Source: JBGLNJ01 sp034434835
GTDB taxonomy: Bacteria; Chloroflexota; Anaerolineae; Fen-1058
Assembly (NCBI GenBank): GCA_034434835.1
Contig: DAOTXX010000070.1
Coordinates: 1 to 64,000 of the forward strand
Direction: 5' to 3'
DNA: 64,000 bases
The notes under the pieces: generated by a model
Seen by the model: only the letters and a program-made list of their open reading frames with translations
Told to the model about the DNA's origin: nothing
Database searches by the model: none
Made by a program: the position numbers and the translations under genes
Shown: piece by piece, positions 16,643 to 25,449 of the stretch
Position numbering within the stretch: position 1 is the first letter of the stretch
Layout of the letters: each line of letters opens with the position of its first letter

Positions 16643-18814
16643 ATGTCTAAGCACAAAAAGATTACCCGCCGCGAGTTCATTCGGCTGGCAGCAGCGACTG
16701 CGGGCACAGCCGTCTTGGCCAGTTGTGCCCCGCCGACCACGCCTACCGCAGCCCCCACCCAACCGTCTGCGCCAACGGCGGCTCCGACCGCCGTGCCCAC
16801 CAAGCCCCCAGCGCCGACAACCGCTCCCACCGCCGCGCCGACCAAGCCCCCGGCGCCCAAGTTGAGTGAACAACTCGTGGGCAAGCTCGAAGGCCCCGAG
16901 ATCATTCGGGACGTTGCCCAATATCCGAAAAAGTTTAACGAAGCGCCGATGTTGGCAGAGCTTGTGAAGGTAGGCAAGCTGCCGACGGTTGACAAGCGTC
17001 TGCCCGACCCTGACCAACTGATGGTCGTCAAGCCGCTCAGAGAGATTGGCAAGTACGGCGGCAACTGGCGGCGCGCGTTCACCGGCCCGGCCGACCACGA
17101 GAACGGCAACCGCATCAACTCGACGGACAAGATCTTGTTCTGGGATTACACCGGCAACAAGATCATGCCCAGCCTGGCGCGCGATTGGAAAGTCAGCGAC
17201 GATGGCAAGACGACGACCATCTACCTGCGCAAGGGGGCCAAGTGGTCAGATGGCACGCCGCTCACCGCGGATGACTTTATCTTCTGGTTCGAGGAGATCT
17301 ATTCGAACAAGCAGATCGTGCCGACGCCGTTCTTTGAAATGCAGATCAACGGCAAGAATGGCGTGATGAAAAAGATAGATGACTATACCGTCGCGTTCGA
17401 GTTCCCGGAACCCTACTATTACTTTGTCTATGTCTTGGCGGGCAGCACGTCCATCGGCGCCGGCCACGCGACGCGCGGAGCGTTTCAAACCTTTGGCGGC
17501 GGGTATTGCCCGGCGCACTATATCAAGCAATTCCTGCCCAAGTACTCGTCCGAGGAGGCCGTCAACGCCAAGGCCAAGCAGTTGGGCTTTGATAACTGGG
17601 TGGCTCTGCTCAAGAACAAGTACAGTTGGGCGCTCAATCCCGAACTGCCGGTGATGACGCCGTGGCGGACCGTCAATCCAATCAACACGCCCACCTGGTC
17701 TATGGAACGCAATCCGTACTATTGGGCCGTGGACACTGAAGGCAACCAGTTGCCGTACATTGACAAGATCACGATGACGCTGGCGGAAAACACCGAGGTC
17801 GCCAACCTGCGCGCCATCGCGGGTGAGTATGACATCCAGGAACGCCATATGGGTCTTGCCAAGCTGCCAGTCTTTTTGGAGAACGCGCAAAAGGGCAACT
17901 ATACGGTTCACCTCGACCCGGCCTTTAACGGCTCGGACGTCGCGCTGCACATCGGCAACGCCTACGAAGGCGATCCCGAGATCTCCAAGCTGCTCAAGAA
18001 TAAGGATTTCCGTCACGCGCTTTCGATGGGGATCGATCGCGATCAGCTCAACGAGGCGTTCTGGCTGGGCGTCGGCACGCCCGGCTCGACGGCCCCCGCC
18101 GAGTCCACCATCTATAGTCCTGGCCCCGAGTACCGCAAGAAATGGTGCACGCTCGATCTCAAGCAGGCCAACGAGATTTTGGACAAGCTAGGACTGGACA
18201 AGAAAGACGGTGACGGCTATCGCTTGCGCACAGATGGCAAAGGCCGCTTGCGGCTGGAAATGATCACCGTCGGCGGGCAGTTTGTGCCATACACCCAGAT
18301 CGGCGAGATGATCAAGCAGCAATGGAAAAAGATCGGCATTGACGTGGACATCAAAGAGACGGAGCGCAACCTGGCGTTCGGCAAGACGGCCAACAACGAG
18401 CACCAGATCATTACCTGGGCGAACGACGGCTCGGAGATGCTCTTTCTCTTTGCGCGCCATGCGCTGCCGGTGGACTCGGCAGAATGTCACATGGGCATGG
18501 CCTATGCCAAGTGGTATGCCAGCAATGGCGCGCAAGGCAAAAAGCCCGAAGACCCCGAAATGCTGCGCGCGTTCGATCTGTTCCGCAAGGCATACGGGAT
18601 GCCGGAAGCCGAGCAGATCAAGGCGGCCCAAGAGATCTGGAAGATCATTGTCGAGCAGCAGTGGAGCATCGGCACGGTCGGCCAGTCGCCGGCGTTCATG
18701 GGCGTCCGCATCGTCAAGAACAACATGGGCAACGTCCCGGAGCGGCAGGTGAACGCGCAGCACGCGCGCACGCCGTGCAGCTCGCAGCCGACGACGTTCT
18801 TCTTCAAGTCGTAG
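16643..18814 (+). CDS. Family-5 ABC substrate-binding lipoprotein (importer 1)
   Basis: A 723-residue exported protein. The N-terminus has a twin-arginine motif (TRREFIRL, Arg9-Arg10) and a lipobox ending at Cys28 (VLASC), so export through Tat followed by lipid anchoring is likely. A repetitive Ala/Pro/Thr linker runs to about residue 70. The large binding domain begins near GKYGGNWRRAF and contains TTIYLRKGAKWSDGTPLT, a family-5 signature. In Thermotoga and Chloroflexota many such 'oligopeptide' proteins actually bind plant oligosaccharides. The start at 16643 has AGGAGGAAATCCC before it. Four downstream genes complete the importer. Confidence 0.92.
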   Translation: MSKHKKITRREFIRLAAATAGTAVLASCAPPTTPTAAPTQPSAPTAAPTAVPTKPPAPTTAPTAAPTKPPAPKLSEQLVGKLEGPEIIRDVAQYPKKFNEAPMLAELVKVGKLPTVDKRLPDPDQLMVVKPLREIGKYGGNWRRAFTGPADHENGNRINSTDKILFWDYTGNKIMPSLARDWKVSDDGKTTTIYLRKGAKWSDGTPLTADDFIFWFEEIYSNKQIVPTPFFEMQINGKNGVMKKIDDYTVAFEFPEPYYYFVYVLAGSTSIGAGHATRGAFQTFGGGYCPAHYIKQFLPKYSSEEAVNAKAKQLGFDNWVALLKNKYSWALNPELPVMTPWRTVNPINTPTWSMERNPYYWAVDTEGNQLPYIDKITMTLAENTEVANLRAIAGEYDIQERHMGLAKLPVFLENAQKGNYTVHLDPAFNGSDVALHIGNAYEGDPEISKLLKNKDFRHALSMGIDRDQLNEAFWLGVGTPGSTAPAESTIYSPGPEYRKKWCTLDLKQANEILDKLGLDKKDGDGYRLRTDGKGRLRLEMITVGGQFVPYTQIGEMIKQQWKKIGIDVDIKETERNLAFGKTANNEHQIITWANDGSEMLFLFARHALPVDSAECHMGMAYAKWYASNGAQGKKPEDPEMLRAFDLFRKAYGMPEAEQIKAAQEIWKIIVEQQWSIGTVGQSPAFMGVRIVKNNMGNVPERQVNAQHARTPCSSQPTTFFFKS

Positions 18815-18826
18815 CTTACCCCTTTC

Positions 18827-18889
18827 CTTCTCCCTTCCCCCGTCAGATGGGGGAAGGGAGAAGTTTGCCTCCCCCGTGAAACGGGGGAG
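18827..18889. repeat. Two adjacent hairpins in the importer operon
   Basis: A 15-bp perfect stem (18827-18841 with 18849-18863) is followed by CTCCCCCGT-GAA-ACGGGGGAG (18869-18889). They lie just after the binding-protein stop. They could stabilise the upstream mRNA end or attenuate read-through, giving more binding protein than permease. Related C/G-rich hairpins occur at 21080 and within 35339-35679. Confidence 0.6.
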
Positions 18890-18919
18890 AGGTTAGGGTG
18901 GGGCATGAGGTGATTCCCA

Positions 18920-19909
18920 GTGTTAGCTTATATTGCACGCCGCTTGATTCTGGCTATTTTGACCATCTGGGCCATCACGGTCGTCTCGTTCATCATCATC
19001 CAATTGCCGCCTGGCGATTATGTGACCGCGTACATTGCCTCGATGTCTGCTTCTGGCAGTGGGGTGACAGAAGCGGAGGCGCAGGCGCTGCGTGAGCAGT
19101 ACGGGCTCGATCAGCCCTACCACATCCAATATCTCAAGTGGATGGGACTGATCGCGCAGGGCAACTTTGGCATGGCGATCGAGTGGGGACGTCCGGTGTT
19201 GGATGTCATCGGCGACCGCCTCACGCTGACGGTCGTCATTTCGCTGGCCGCAGTGATATTCACCTGGGCGCTGGCGCTGCCGATTGGTATCTATTCTGCT
19301 GTCAAGCGTTATTCGGTGGGCGACTATGTCTTTACCTTTCTTGGCTTTATCGGGCTGGCGATCCCCGGCTTTATGCTCGCGCTGATCGTGATGTACGTTG
19401 GCTTCAAGTACTTTAACGCCAACGTCGGCGGGCTGTTCTCGGCCGAGTTTGCCGATGCGCCATGGAGTTGGGCCAAGTTCGTGGATATGCTCAAGCACCT
19501 GCCGATTGTGGCGATTGTACTGGGTGTGTCCGGCACGGCGCAGCTCATCCGCATCATGCGCTCGAATCTGCTCGACGAGCTGCGCAAGCCTTATGTGATG
19601 ACGGCGCGCGCGCGCGGCCTGTCAGAGACCCGCGTGATCTTGAAATACCCGGTGCGCGTTGCACTCAATCCGTTCATCAGCACGATAGGTTACCTGTTTC
19701 CTTATATCGTCTCGGGTAGCATCATTGTCTCGCTCGTCTTGAGCCTGCCTACCGTCGGGCCGCTCTTGCTCAAGGCGCTCATTGCGCAGGACGTGTTCCT
19801 GGCCGGGACGATTGTGCTGATGTTGGGCGTGATGACGGTGATCGGCACGTTCATCTCGGACTTGTTGTTGATGTGGGTTGACCCGCGCATCCGGTTGGGG
19901 AGGCAGTGA
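18920..19909 (+). CDS. ABC importer permease, DppB type (importer 1)
   Basis: A 329-residue membrane permease starting with GTG and a GAGGTG site. The first membrane helix (LAYIARRLILAILTIWAI) carries the family's N-terminal RR. The loop FIIIQLPPGDYVTAYIA and the cytoplasmic stretch LRKPYVMTARARGLSETRV, a DppB EAA-like loop, are clear. Five to six membrane helices are visible. It pairs with the DppC-type product of the next gene to form the channel. The stop TGA shares one base with the next ATG. Confidence 0.92.
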   Translation: MLAYIARRLILAILTIWAITVVSFIIIQLPPGDYVTAYIASMSASGSGVTEAEAQALREQYGLDQPYHIQYLKWMGLIAQGNFGMAIEWGRPVLDVIGDRLTLTVVISLAAVIFTWALALPIGIYSAVKRYSVGDYVFTFLGFIGLAIPGFMLALIVMYVGFKYFNANVGGLFSAEFADAPWSWAKFVDMLKHLPIVAIVLGVSGTAQLIRIMRSNLLDELRKPYVMTARARGLSETRVILKYPVRVALNPFISTIGYLFPYIVSGSIIVSLVLSLPTVGPLLLKALIAQDVFLAGTIVLMLGVMTVIGTFISDLLLMWVDPRIRLGRQ

Positions 19910-21072
19910 TGGCAGATCTCCTCACGACGCCCGCCAGCCGCGAGTCAGAATTCGTCACGACGGTCGAAGAAGAACGCATTGCCGTCGCCACGCAGTGGCA
20001 GTTGATGTGGTGGCGCTTTCGCAAGCACCGCCTGGCGATGATGGGCAGCGCTGTGTTGATCATCTTTTACCTGGTGGCGCTGGCCGCTCCGTTTCTGGCT
20101 TATTCGGACCCCGATGTGTCCGACGCGCAACTTTCACTGATGGCGCCGCAGCCCATCCGCTGGTTTGACCAAGGCCGGTTCAGGCCGCACGTGTACGCCA
20201 TCAAGGGCACGCGCGACCCCAAGACGTTCAAGCGCGTGTATGCGCCTGACCCCGAGACGAAAATACCGGTGCGTTTTTTCGCTCCTGGCTTTGAGTACAA
20301 ATGGCTAGGCCTGATCCGCTCTAATGTGCATCTGATCGGTATTGAATCCACCGATGAGATGCAGGGCGTTGAGGCGGAAAAGACGCTCTTTCTCCTGGGC
20401 ACTGACGTGCAGGGGCGCGATGTCTGGTCACGCCTGATGTACGGCACGCAGACTTCGTTGACGATTGGCTTGTTGAGTGTGGCGCTCAGTTTGTTTCTCG
20501 GTGTGCTGCTGGGCGGCATCTCGGGCTACTATGGCGGCCCTGTAGATACTCTCATCCAGCGCGTTGTCGAAATCCTGCGTTCCGTCCCGACGATCCCGCT
20601 CTGGATGGGGCTGACCGCTGCGCTGCCCGCCAGTTGGAGCGTCACGCAGGTTTATTTTGCCATCACCATCATCATTTCGTTGTTGGGGTGGACTGAGCTG
20701 GCGCGTGTCGTGCGCGGGCGATTTCTCTCGCTGCGCGAAGAGGATTTTGTGATGGCGGCCCGGCTCGCTGGCTGCAGCCGGATGCGCATTATCTTCCGGC
20801 ACATGGTGCCATCTTTCCTCAGCCACATCATCGCGGCGACGACGCTGGCGCTGCCGGCCATGATCATCAGCGAGACCTCGTTGAGCTTTTTGGGGCTGGG
20901 CTTGAGGCCGCCAGCGATCAGTTGGGGAGTGCTTTTGCAAGATGCCCAGAACGTTCAGGCGCTGGCGATTTCGCCCTGGCTGCTGATCCCGGCCATCCCG
21001 GTGATTGTAGCGGTGCTCGCGTTCAATTTTGCGGGCGACGGCCTGCGCGACGCGGCTGATCCTTATGGATGA
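19909..21072 (+). CDS. ABC importer permease, DppC type (importer 1)
   Basis: A 387-residue second permease with an N-terminal helix near residue 45 (MMGSAVLIIFYLVALAAPFLA), an unusually long extracytoplasmic loop of about 100 residues, and then the conserved channel half with GTDVQGRDVWSRLMYG and VVRGRFLSLREEDFVMAARLAG. The long loop is typical for the sugar-importing branch of the family. The ATG at 19909 has GGGGAGG five bases upstream. A GTG one codon earlier is possible. The C-terminus GDGLRDAADPYG is characteristic. Confidence 0.92.
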   Translation: MADLLTTPASRESEFVTTVEEERIAVATQWQLMWWRFRKHRLAMMGSAVLIIFYLVALAAPFLAYSDPDVSDAQLSLMAPQPIRWFDQGRFRPHVYAIKGTRDPKTFKRVYAPDPETKIPVRFFAPGFEYKWLGLIRSNVHLIGIESTDEMQGVEAEKTLFLLGTDVQGRDVWSRLMYGTQTSLTIGLLSVALSLFLGVLLGGISGYYGGPVDTLIQRVVEILRSVPTIPLWMGLTAALPASWSVTQVYFAITIIISLLGWTELARVVRGRFLSLREEDFVMAARLAGCSRMRIIFRHMVPSFLSHIIAATTLALPAMIISETSLSFLGLGLRPPAISWGVLLQDAQNVQALAISPWLLIPAIPVIVAVLAFNFAGDGLRDAADPYG

Positions 21073-21079
21073 TCATGAT

Positions 21080-21116
21080 CTCTCCCATTTTCCCGTCCTC
21101 CCTTCTGATGGGAGAG
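21080..21116. repeat. Hairpin between permease and ATPase genes
   Basis: CTCTCCCAT and ATGGGAGAG pair over 9 bp around a 19-base loop. It belongs to the C/G-rich hairpin type seen elsewhere between genes of this window. Confidence 0.45.
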
Positions 21117-21146
21117 GGTAGGGGTAGGGGAGTTGGGAACGTATAA

Positions 21147-22160
21147 ATGAATAACGGCCATAAACTATTACTATCTGTTCGTAACCTCAAGACGTATTTT
21201 TTTCAGGACGAAGGGACCGTCAAGGCTGTGGACGGCGCGACTTTTGACGTGTACCCCGGCCAGACGCTGGGTATCGTCGGCGAAAGCGGCTGCGGTAAAA
21301 GTGTGACGGCGCAGTCCATTTTACGCATCGTGGATCAACCCGGCCGCATTGTGGAGGGCGAGATCATCTTGCGCCGTGCCAATGGTGACGAACTGGATCT
21401 GACCAAGATGCGTTCTAACAGTCCGGAGATGCGCGCTATCCGGGGCGGTGAAATCGGCCTGGTATTTCAGGAGCCGATGACGTCCTTCAGTCCGGTGCAC
21501 ACGATCGGCAACCAACTGATCGAGACGATCCGGTTGCACAAAAAGGTCAGTGCGCAAGAAGCCCGACGATGCGCCATTGAATCGCTCCGACAGGTCGGCA
21601 TCCCCAAACCCGAGAGACGGATTGATGAATACGCCTTTGAGCTGAGCGGCGGTCTACGTCAGCGTGCGATGATCGCTGTGGCGCTCTGCTGCGATCCCCG
21701 GCTGCTGATCGCCGATGAGCCGACGACAGCGCTCGACGTGACCACACAGGCGCAGATCCTCGATCTGCTGCGTCAGTTGCAGCAGCAGCGGGGCATGGCG
21801 ATCATGCTCATCACGCACAACCTGGGCGTGGTCGCCGAGATGTGCGATGACGTGGTGGTGATGTATCTGGGGCGCGTTGTGGAAGAGGGGCCGGTGGACG
21901 ACATTTTTCATTCGCCTTGCCACCCTTACACGCGCGCGCTTCTTCGTTCGATCCCGAGTATCGAGTCCACGCCGCGCGTCAAGCTGCCCACGATTACCGG
22001 CTCGATCCCGCATCCGTATAATCGCCCGTCGGGCTGCCCGTTCCACCCGCGTTGCCCGGATTTCATGTCGGGCGTATGCGACGCCGCCGAGCCGACGCTG
22101 ATTTCAGTGAACGAGCGACAAAAGGTGAGCTGCTTTCTCTACGTTAAACATGAAGCGTGA
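21147..22160 (+). CDS. ABC importer ATPase, DppD type (importer 1)
   Basis: A 337-residue ATPase of the oligopeptide/oligosaccharide importer family. Walker A is GESGCGKS (45-52), the Q-loop FQEPMTSFSP near 107, the signature LSGGLRQR (166-173), Walker B LLIADE (187-192) and the switch His in LITHNLG. The C-terminal extension GCPFHPRCPDFMSGVC carries the Cys cluster that binds an iron-sulphur centre in this family. It forms a heterodimer with the next gene's product. Confidence 0.94.
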   Translation: MNNGHKLLLSVRNLKTYFFQDEGTVKAVDGATFDVYPGQTLGIVGESGCGKSVTAQSILRIVDQPGRIVEGEIILRRANGDELDLTKMRSNSPEMRAIRGGEIGLVFQEPMTSFSPVHTIGNQLIETIRLHKKVSAQEARRCAIESLRQVGIPKPERRIDEYAFELSGGLRQRAMIAVALCCDPRLLIADEPTTALDVTTQAQILDLLRQLQQQRGMAIMLITHNLGVVAEMCDDVVVMYLGRVVEEGPVDDIFHSPCHPYTRALLRSIPSIESTPRVKLPTITGSIPHPYNRPSGCPFHPRCPDFMSGVCDAAEPTLISVNERQKVSCFLYVKHEA

Positions 22161-22211
22161 AATCTTGCACTTCATGTCTCGCGCGTCTTATCTCACGAGA
22201 GGCATACTACA

Positions 22212-23240
22212 TTGGCAGACCAAGATCAGGCAATACTCCGTGTTCAGAATCTCAAAAAGTATTTTCCTATCCGGCGTGGCTTTTTACAAAGGGTTGTGGG
22301 CTTTGTCCGCGCAGTGGATGATGTCACGTTCTATATCAATGAAGGCGAGACGCTTTCGCTGGTGGGGGAAAGCGGTTGTGGCAAGACAACGACTGCGCGC
22401 TGCATCTTGCGCGCCATAGACCCGACGGCGGGACAGATTTTCTTTCGGACGGACAGCGGTGCAGTCGTGGATGTCGCCACGTTGAATGATGATCAGATGC
22501 AGCCGCTCCGTCGCCAGATGCAAATGATCTTTCAAGACCCGTTTTCTTCGCTCAACCCGCGCATGACGCTGCTGGACATTGTGGGCGAGCCGCTGTTGGT
22601 GCATGGGATGAAGAACCGTCAAGAGCGCCAGGACCGTGTGGCCGAGTTGCTGCGCCTGGTGGGAATGCGGCCCGAATACATGCGGCGCTTTCCTCATGCG
22701 TTCAGCGGCGGGCAGCGGCAGCGCATCGGCATTGCCCGCGCGCTCGCGCTCAACCCACGCCTGGTCGTGGCCGATGAGCCGGTCTCGGCGCTGGATGTCT
22801 CGGTGCAGGCACAGATCCTTAACCTGATGCTGGATTTGCAAGCGCAGTTGGGCCTGACCTATTTATTTGTTGCACACGATCTGAGCGTGGTCCGCCATAT
22901 CAGCGAGCGAGTCGCTGTGATGTATGTGGGCCGCATCGTCGAGATGGCTACAACGGAGGAATTATTCCACGCGCCGCGTCACCCCTACACTGAGGCGCTC
23001 ATGTCGGCGGTCCCAAAGCCTGACCCGCGCTTGCGCTCCGAGCGCATTGTGCTGCAGGGCGAAGTGGCCGATCCGGCCAATCCGCCGCCGGGCTGCTACT
23101 TTCATCCCCGCTGCCGTTACGCGGTAGATGTATGCCGCCAGGAGACGCCTCAGCTTGTTGAAATCACCCCACGCCATTATGTGGCTTGTCATCGCGCGCG
23201 CGAGCTTGCCTTGCGGGGTATCAGCAAGCAAAGCCAGTGA
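22212..23240 (+). CDS. ABC importer ATPase, DppF/OppF type (importer 1)
   Basis: The second ATPase, 342 residues, starting with TTG after GAGAGGC. Walker A is GESGCGKTT (52-60), the signature FSGGQRQRIGIA, Walker B VVADEP, and the C-terminal GCYFHPRC cluster. FLQRVVGFVRAVDDV near the start is the usual OppF pattern. The homologous gene of importer 2 also uses a TTG start. The gene ends the operon; a GC-rich dispersed repeat follows and separates it from the convergent dehydrogenase gene. Confidence 0.94.
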   Translation: MADQDQAILRVQNLKKYFPIRRGFLQRVVGFVRAVDDVTFYINEGETLSLVGESGCGKTTTARCILRAIDPTAGQIFFRTDSGAVVDVATLNDDQMQPLRRQMQMIFQDPFSSLNPRMTLLDIVGEPLLVHGMKNRQERQDRVAELLRLVGMRPEYMRRFPHAFSGGQRQRIGIARALALNPRLVVADEPVSALDVSVQAQILNLMLDLQAQLGLTYLFVAHDLSVVRHISERVAVMYVGRIVEMATTEELFHAPRHPYTEALMSAVPKPDPRLRSERIVLQGEVADPANPPPGCYFHPRCRYAVDVCRQETPQLVEITPRHYVACHRARELALRGISKQSQ

Positions 23241-23296
23241 CCATTGGCCTGGCCCGTCTTGGCGGTGAAAGGTCCTTGGAGACCACTGGAAAAGTC

Positions 23297-23375
23297 ATCT
23301 TTCTACCGCAGAGGCCGCTGAGGACGCTGAGTTTTATTAGGTTTTTTCTGCGCTCTCTGCGTGCTCGGCGGTGAA
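23297..23375. repeat. Dispersed CCGCAGAGG-type inverted repeat
   Basis: CCGCAGAGGCCGCTGAGGACGC on one side and GCGCTCTCTGCGTGCTCGGCGG on the other form a long imperfect stem around a T-rich loop. A related copy lies at 27417-27475. Both sit between convergent gene ends, where such stems may terminate transcription from both sides. Confidence 0.5.
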
Positions 23376-23415
23376 AGAAGGGGTTTTTCAGCACTCTCCT
23401 TGAGCATTCTTGGAG

Positions 23416-24450
23416 TCACTCGAACGACACGCCGATCGCGCGTAGCTGCGCTGCAATTTCTGGATGGATCGGGATGCCCTCGGCCAGATAACGTTCCTTC
23501 GTCTGCCAGCCCCGCTCGCCTGGCAATGCAATGACGATCCCCGGGTCCGCTTCGGCCTTGAGCCAATCCAGCAGATCCTCGACCCGCTGTGCGAAATGTT
23601 CTCGGTCTACAAACGCTTCCACATCGAGCGCCAGGAACAACTTGGATGCACCCGGATCGAGGCCGGTCGGGTCAGCTCGGAAAACCTCGAACGACAACAA
23701 CCCGCCAGACAGCGCGCCCGTGAGCAACTCGATCATCAACGCCAGCCCAGTGCCCTTGTGCTCTCCCATAGGAAGCAGTCTGCCAGATGCCAGGATGGCC
23801 GCCGGGTCATCAGTGGGTTGTCCCGAGCTGTCCAATCCCCAACCATGCGGCACCTTTTTGCCTTCACGCAGGTACGTGCCGACTTTGCCCACTGCGGCCT
23901 GGCTCATTGCTATATCCAACACGATCGGCAATTGCTGTTTGCCCCTGGGCACACCGATTGCCAGTGGGTTGTTGCCCAGCAAGGGGCGCGAGGAACCCCA
24001 GGCTGTCATGTTGGGTAGGGCGTTTGTGGTGCAAAGGCCGATCATGCCGGCCTGGGCCGCCTGGAAGGCGTACGCGTGCGCCCGGCCCCAATGAGTTGTC
24101 CTCGTGGCGAGGCAGATCCCCACACCAAACTGTCTGGCTCGCTCGATGGCATGCTGCATGGCCTGCGTCGCCACATATCGGCCTGGGCCATTGTCGCCGT
24201 TCAATACACAAGTCGCTGCCCGGTCACGTAGCAGGTTCAGATGTGGGTCGGGATTGGCACGACCTTCACGGATGGCCTTGACCAATCCCGGCAACATCCG
24301 CACGCCGTGCGAGGGCACGCCCAGCAGATCGGCTTCGGCCATGATGCGTGCTTCGACCTCTCGAACAGGAGCAGGCACACCTGCGGCAGACAAAGCTGAA
24401 TCAATCAGATCAATGAGGGATTCGTATTTGACTTTAATTTGGTTGGGCAT
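23416..24450 (-). CDS. Ldh-family (type II malate/L-lactate) dehydrogenase
   Basis: A 344-residue NAD(P)-dependent oxidoreductase of the Ldh2/MDH2/YlbC family, whose members act on malate, ureidoglycolate, sulfolactate or 2,3-diketo-L-gulonate. Seen are DLLGVPSHGVRML with the catalytic His near residue 50, GPGRYVATQAM, THWGRAHAY with another conserved His near 117, and GNNPLAIGVPR. The start at 24450 has AGGAGGATAC before it; longer frames lack a site. A TTGCCT-17-TACAAT promoter precedes it. It is divergent from the hyi/garR genes, so a 2-hydroxyacid or 2-keto acid role fits. Confidence 0.85.
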   Translation of the reverse strand: MPNQIKVKYESLIDLIDSALSAAGVPAPVREVEARIMAEADLLGVPSHGVRMLPGLVKAIREGRANPDPHLNLLRDRAATCVLNGDNGPGRYVATQAMQHAIERARQFGVGICLATRTTHWGRAHAYAFQAAQAGMIGLCTTNALPNMTAWGSSRPLLGNNPLAIGVPRGKQQLPIVLDIAMSQAAVGKVGTYLREGKKVPHGWGLDSSGQPTDDPAAILASGRLLPMGEHKGTGLALMIELLTGALSGGLLSFEVFRADPTGLDPGASKLFLALDVEAFVDREHFAQRVEDLLDWLKAEADPGIVIALPGERGWQTKERYLAEGIPIHPEIAAQLRAIGVSFE

Positions 24451-24507
24451 ATCAAGTATCCTCCTGCACAGGTTGTTCTGTGTGCTGGGCGATGTTGGGC
24501 AGACCCG

Positions 24508-24536
24508 ATTGTACGGCACAAGTGTGACGAAGGCAA
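24508..24536 (-). promoter_or_regulatory. Promoter for the Ldh-family dehydrogenase gene
   Basis: On the minus strand TTGCCT (24536-24531) and TACAAT (24513-24508) are 17 bases apart, about 60 bases before the start codon. It is a good sigma-70-type match by sight. Confidence 0.5.
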
Positions 24537-24645
24537 CTTGCAACTCTTGAACCTGCCCGATCCGGATTGCGCCATCCCAAGAGCAAACTCAAGTGCCCAA
24601 GATGTATGGTAAAATTGGTCCGATTGCCAAGGAGGAACAGAGGAT

Positions 24646-25431
24646 ATGCCCAGATTTGCTGCGAATCTGACCATGCTCTATGCCGATAGCCCGTTCATGG
24701 ATCGCTTTGCACGGGCAAAGGCGTCGGGCTTTCGCTACGTCGAATATCTCTTCCCCTACGAGCACGACATCGGCGCGTTGGCGGCTGCGCTGGCCAAGAA
24801 CAACCTGACCCAAGTGTTGTTCAATTTGCCAGCCGGAAATTGGGGCGCGGGTGAGCGCGGCATCGCCGCGCTGCCTGATCGGATTCAAGAATTTCGGCGT
24901 GGAGTGGCAACCGCTATCGAGGTTGCCCAGGCGCTCAAGTGCAAACAGATCAACTGTCTGGTCGGCAAGCGCGATGAGCGGGTGCCGCTTGAGGAACAAC
25001 GGCGCGTGATGATCGAGAACTTGCGCTATGCTGCGAATGTTTTGGCGGAGCAAGGCATCACCTTGATGATCGAGATGCTTAACCCGTTCGATGTACCGGG
25101 TTTCCTGATCGCCACGCCTCAGGCAGCCTTTGCCGTGCAAGATCAGGTCGCGTCGTCCAATCTCAAGATTCAATACGATATGTATCATGCCCAGCGAACG
25201 GAAGGCGAGTTGGCGGCGACCTTTCAGAGGAACCTCGCGCGCATCGGGCATGTGCAGATAGCCGATAATCCCGGCCGCCATCAACCAGGCACGGGCGAGA
25301 TCAATTATCGTTTTCTGTTCCATCACATGGATCGAGTCGGCTACATGGGCTATGTTGGACTCGAGTACATTCCTGAAGGCACAACCGAGCAATCGCTCGC
25401 GTGGGTTGCCGAGTATGGGTATTCACTCTGA
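24646..25431 (+). CDS. hyi: Hydroxypyruvate isomerase
   Basis: A 261-residue TIM-barrel enzyme that interconverts hydroxypyruvate and tartronate semialdehyde. The start MPRFAANLTMLY, FNLPAGNWGAGERG near residue 60, the catalytic Glu in LMIEMLNPFDVPGFL near 144, YDMYHAQRTEG near 178 and LEYIPEG near 246 match the Hyi branch closely. It is the first gene of a three-gene run with tartronate-semialdehyde reductase and an aldo/keto reductase. AAGGAGGAACAGAGGAT precedes the ATG. Hyi plus GarR would channel C3 products to D-glycerate. Confidence 0.9.
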   Translation: MPRFAANLTMLYADSPFMDRFARAKASGFRYVEYLFPYEHDIGALAAALAKNNLTQVLFNLPAGNWGAGERGIAALPDRIQEFRRGVATAIEVAQALKCKQINCLVGKRDERVPLEEQRRVMIENLRYAANVLAEQGITLMIEMLNPFDVPGFLIATPQAAFAVQDQVASSNLKIQYDMYHAQRTEGELAATFQRNLARIGHVQIADNPGRHQPGTGEINYRFLFHHMDRVGYMGYVGLEYIPEGTTEQSLAWVAEYGYSL

Positions 25432-25449
25432 CCAGAAAGGACGGGCAAA

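Noticed and set aside
16643..23240. Dipeptide/oligopeptide importer
   Set aside because: The family name suggests peptides, but the long-loop C permease, the gene neighbours and known sugar-binding relatives favour oligosaccharides. The substrate is left open.
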